Assembly: GCF_024721015.1 (NCBI RefSeq)
Contig: NZ_JANAIF010000003.1
Location: forward strand, 62,001-126,000
From: Xenorhabdus bovienii
GTDB taxonomy: Bacteria; Pseudomonadota; Gammaproteobacteria; Enterobacterales; Enterobacteriaceae
DNA length: 64,000 nt
Direction: 5' to 3'
Positions 61,427 through 64,000 of the stretch are shown one piece after another. The position numbers and the translations under genes were made by a program. The notes under the pieces are model-generated. The model did not search any database and was not told the origin of the DNA. It worked only from the letters and a program-made list of their open reading frames with translations. Numbering within the stretch: position 1 is the stretch's first letter; each line of letters starts with the position of its first letter.

Positions 61427-61527
61427 CCGCAACGCATTTTTAACAAAACTCACATAATTACTTTCTATTACATGTTAGTTTACCCCAACATTTAATCCAT
61501 ATTATTTGGGTGGTAATAGGAGGTAAT

Positions 61528-61902
61528 ATGAAGGCAAACCAATTTATTCATCGTATTGGGTTATTGGGAACAGGCATTCTGCTTTCCGTTTCATTGACTA
61601 CTGCGTCAGCCGCTGAAAATGATCACGTGGCGAAGTTTGTTTCTTGCAAAAACTTAACCAAAGACCAAATAGCAGCACAGGTCAAGCAAGATTTCTTACA
61701 AAATCGTATTCATCACTGGGATAAAGACAGGAAACAATTAGGAACTTCAAAACCCATTGCATGGGTAAATGTCAATGATATGACTGGCGATAGAAATGCG
61801 TTACAGGTTCCGCTTATTGTTCGTGGCTCCCAAAGAGACAAAAGTTACAATGTCACAATTGATTGTCAAAAAGATACAATCAATTATAGTGAGGTAAAGT
61901 AA
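61528..61902 (+). CDS. yebF: YebF-family secreted protein
   Basis: Small protein of the YebF/CmI fold; E. coli YebF is exported and appears in the medium, function unknown. From the ATG at 61528 (AGGAGG four bases upstream) it has 124 residues: a signal peptide ending ASA near 28, then FVSCKNLTKDQIAAQVKQDF, which aligns with the YebF core, PIAWVNVNDM, VPLIVRG and VTIDCQKD. The two Cys probably form the family disulphide. It lies between yoaH and pip, with short AT-rich spacers. Confidence 0.87.
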   Translation: MKANQFIHRIGLLGTGILLSVSLTTASAAENDHVAKFVSCKNLTKDQIAAQVKQDFLQNRIHHWDKDRKQLGTSKPIAWVNVNDMTGDRNALQVPLIVRGSQRDKSYNVTIDCQKDTINYSEVK

Positions 61903-61972
61903 ATAGCTTGTCATGATAACTTTAAATGTATTCGGGATACTGGGAGTGTATCTCGTTTTATTTAACCAGTGA

Positions 61973-62935
<963 letters not shown>

Positions 62936-62938
62936 CTG

Positions 62939-62970
62939 AGATAACCACCACTTAAGTGGGTGGTTATCTT
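62939..62970. terminator. Terminator between pip and holE
   Basis: GATAACCACC / GGTGGTTATC stem with inner CACTTAAGTG, followed by TTCTTTG on the plus strand. It separates the convergent genes. Confidence 0.78.
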
Positions 62971-62983
62971 CTTTGTCCCATCC

Positions 62984-63214
62984 CTAACGGCTTCTGGGTT
63001 CATAAGGTAAGCGTGAAAAATACCTTGATTGCTGGCGGTAATGATTTAATCTCTGCCGGAAATATTCTCGCAGGTGCTGTGGTTGAGATTGTTCAACCGT
63101 GTCAGGAATGACAGGCATGTTATAGCGTTCTTTAAATGCAACTCCTGATGCAGCTAAATCAACATTGACCTTATCCATTTCATCTTTAGATAACTTGGCT
63201 AAGTTATGAACCAT
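62984..63214 (-). CDS. holE: HolE, DNA polymerase III theta subunit
   Basis: Small subunit of the replicative polymerase core that stabilises the epsilon proofreading exonuclease. From the ATG at 63214 it has 76 residues, identical in length to E. coli HolE, with [26 protein letters not shown], a helical [12 protein letters not shown] segment and the C-terminal SRLPYEP. AGAGGA lies about five bases upstream; ATG 63217 is also possible, and the frame extends to 63238 without support. Confidence 0.94.
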   Translation of the reverse strand: MVHNLAKLSKDEMDKVNVDLAASGVAFKERYNMPVIPDTVEQSQPQHLREYFRQRLNHYRQQSRYFSRLPYEPRSR

Positions 63215-63238
63215 CATATCCTCTCTAAAAAATAACAT

Positions 63239-63547
63239 TCATTTTTACGGGATAAAATTAATCGAGTCCTCTTTATTTAGCAAGTTGTTTAATTGTGGTA
63301 AAAATAACCAGCTAAACATTAATAATATCAATTATCATTTTTATTAGCTGTTTATTTTTTTAATTAGATATTTAGTTAAATAAAAGTGATTTTTATTTTC
63401 TTATATTTAATGAGATTTATTCTTATTATTTATTTTAAATAAATGCTTAATTATCAATTGATTAAATATTTTTGTTTTATTTTTGTTTTATTGAGTTTTA
63501 ATAGGCATAATATGCGAACTTTAATAAGTTACTAGGAGTATGGGTTG
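63239..63547. other. AT-rich divergent region between holE and ftnA
   Basis: About 300 bases, extremely AT-rich, holding both promoters. A weak Fur-like sequence (AATATCAATTATCATTTTT, near 63325, 12 of 19 positions) occurs; the low score and local AT richness make it doubtful. No gene seen. Confidence 0.35.
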
Positions 63548-64000
63548 ATGTTAAAACAAGAAATGGTTAAGAAATTAAATGAGCAATTAAATCTGGAGTT
63601 TTATTCTGCCAACCTATATTTGCAAATGAGTGCATGGTGCAGTGACAAAGGATATGAAGGCGCGGCGGCATTTCTGAGAGCTCATTCACAGGAAGAAATG
63701 CAGCACATGCAGCGCCTGTTTGATTATTTGGGTGACACGGGAGCAATGCCTGTTCTCGGTGCTGTTCAGGCTCCTCCAGTTGAATTTAACTCCATCTCTG
63801 ATGTATTTAATCAGACCTATGAGCATGAAAAACTGATCACAGAAGAGATCAACAAGCTGGCTCATGTAGCGATGATGACACAGGATTACTCTACTTTTAA
63901 CTTTCTACAGTGGTATGTTGCTGAACAACATGAAGAAGAAAAACTGTTCAAATCCATTCTGGATAAATTGGGTATGGTAGGTGAAAGTGGCAAGTCACTG
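63548..64000 (+). CDS. ftnA: FtnA, ferritin, 3' end cut by window edge
   Basis: Iron-storage ferritin. The frame starts at ATG 63548 (AGGAG upstream) and remains open for 151 codons to the last base, so only the final residues of the expected 165 or so are missing. It begins [24 protein letters not shown] and has the di-iron Glu/His positions in [16 protein letters not shown] and the C-terminal [17 protein letters not shown] helix, split here into short blocks. It is divergent from holE. The end lies beyond the window. Confidence 0.95.
   Translation, partial: MLKQEMVKKLNEQLNLEFYSANLYLQMSAWCSDKGYEGAAAFLRAHSQEEMQHMQRLFDYLGDTGAMPVLGAVQAPPVEFNSISDVFNQTYEHEKLITEEINKLAHVAMMTQDYSTFNFLQWYVAEQHEEEKLFKSILDKLGMVGESGKSL

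Noticed and set aside
63325..63343. Fur box upstream of ftnA
   Set aside because: Only 12 of 19 positions match, in very AT-rich DNA; too weak to call.

Overview
The window reads as chromosome of a gamma-proteobacterium of the order Enterobacterales, most likely the Xenorhabdus/Photorhabdus branch of Morganellaceae. This rests on gene content, protein resemblance to E. coli K-12 homologues recalled from memory, moderate GC, AT-rich intergenic DNA and a 127-bp ERIC element. The genus is an inference. I see no rRNA, tRNA, CRISPR array, prophage or intact insertion sequence. The DNA is mostly housekeeping core genome with a few accessory insertions.

Layout. 0.2-9.9 kb: the mdtABC-baeSR efflux operon (minus strand, no mdtD), with a BaeR box upstream of mdtA. 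10-16 kb: mgtE, then a minus-strand speG-ppk-ppx-yfgG run joining spermidine acetylation to polyphosphate synthesis and breakdown; yfgG is a 54-codon gene. 16.3-19 kb: an ERIC element beside purN, then purMN with a PurR box, divergent from upp-uraA. 20-28 kb: hda with a CUG start, yfgD-bepA divergent from perM, bcp-gcvR divergent from dapA-bamC-purC. 29-30.5 kb: a small lipoprotein gene followed by two decayed copies of itself. 30.7-36.7 kb: yeaL-tmcA convergent with yffB-dapE-(M15 peptidase)-ypfN, then a NarP-like regulator. 37-39.5 kb: maeB.

39.6-46.1 kb is the most distinctive block: a ChaN-type lipoprotein, a TonB-like transducer, an oligopeptidase B with an added export signal and a TonB-dependent haem/haemoglobin-type receptor. 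Fur-like boxes precede the first two genes. I read it as an iron/haem acquisition cassette inserted between maeB and xseA.

46-50.8 kb: xseA divergent from guaBA, which has its own PurR-like box. 51-64 kb: a GNAT acetyltransferase, rlmA, mntP under a yybP-ykoY manganese riboswitch with a strong Fur-like box further upstream, yobD, manXYZ, sdaA, nudL-pabB, yoaH, yebF, pip, holE and a 3'-truncated ftnA.

Recurring themes are purine synthesis (purM, purN, purC, guaB, guaA), envelope upkeep (bepA, bamC, mdtABC), metal homeostasis (mgtE, mntP, ftnA, the haem cassette) and sugar, serine and malate metabolism. Start sites were refined by hand where a Shine-Dalgarno sequence, a four-base overlap or family length decided. 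Several genes use non-ATG starts (hda CTG, gcvR TTG, purM GTG, manX GTG).
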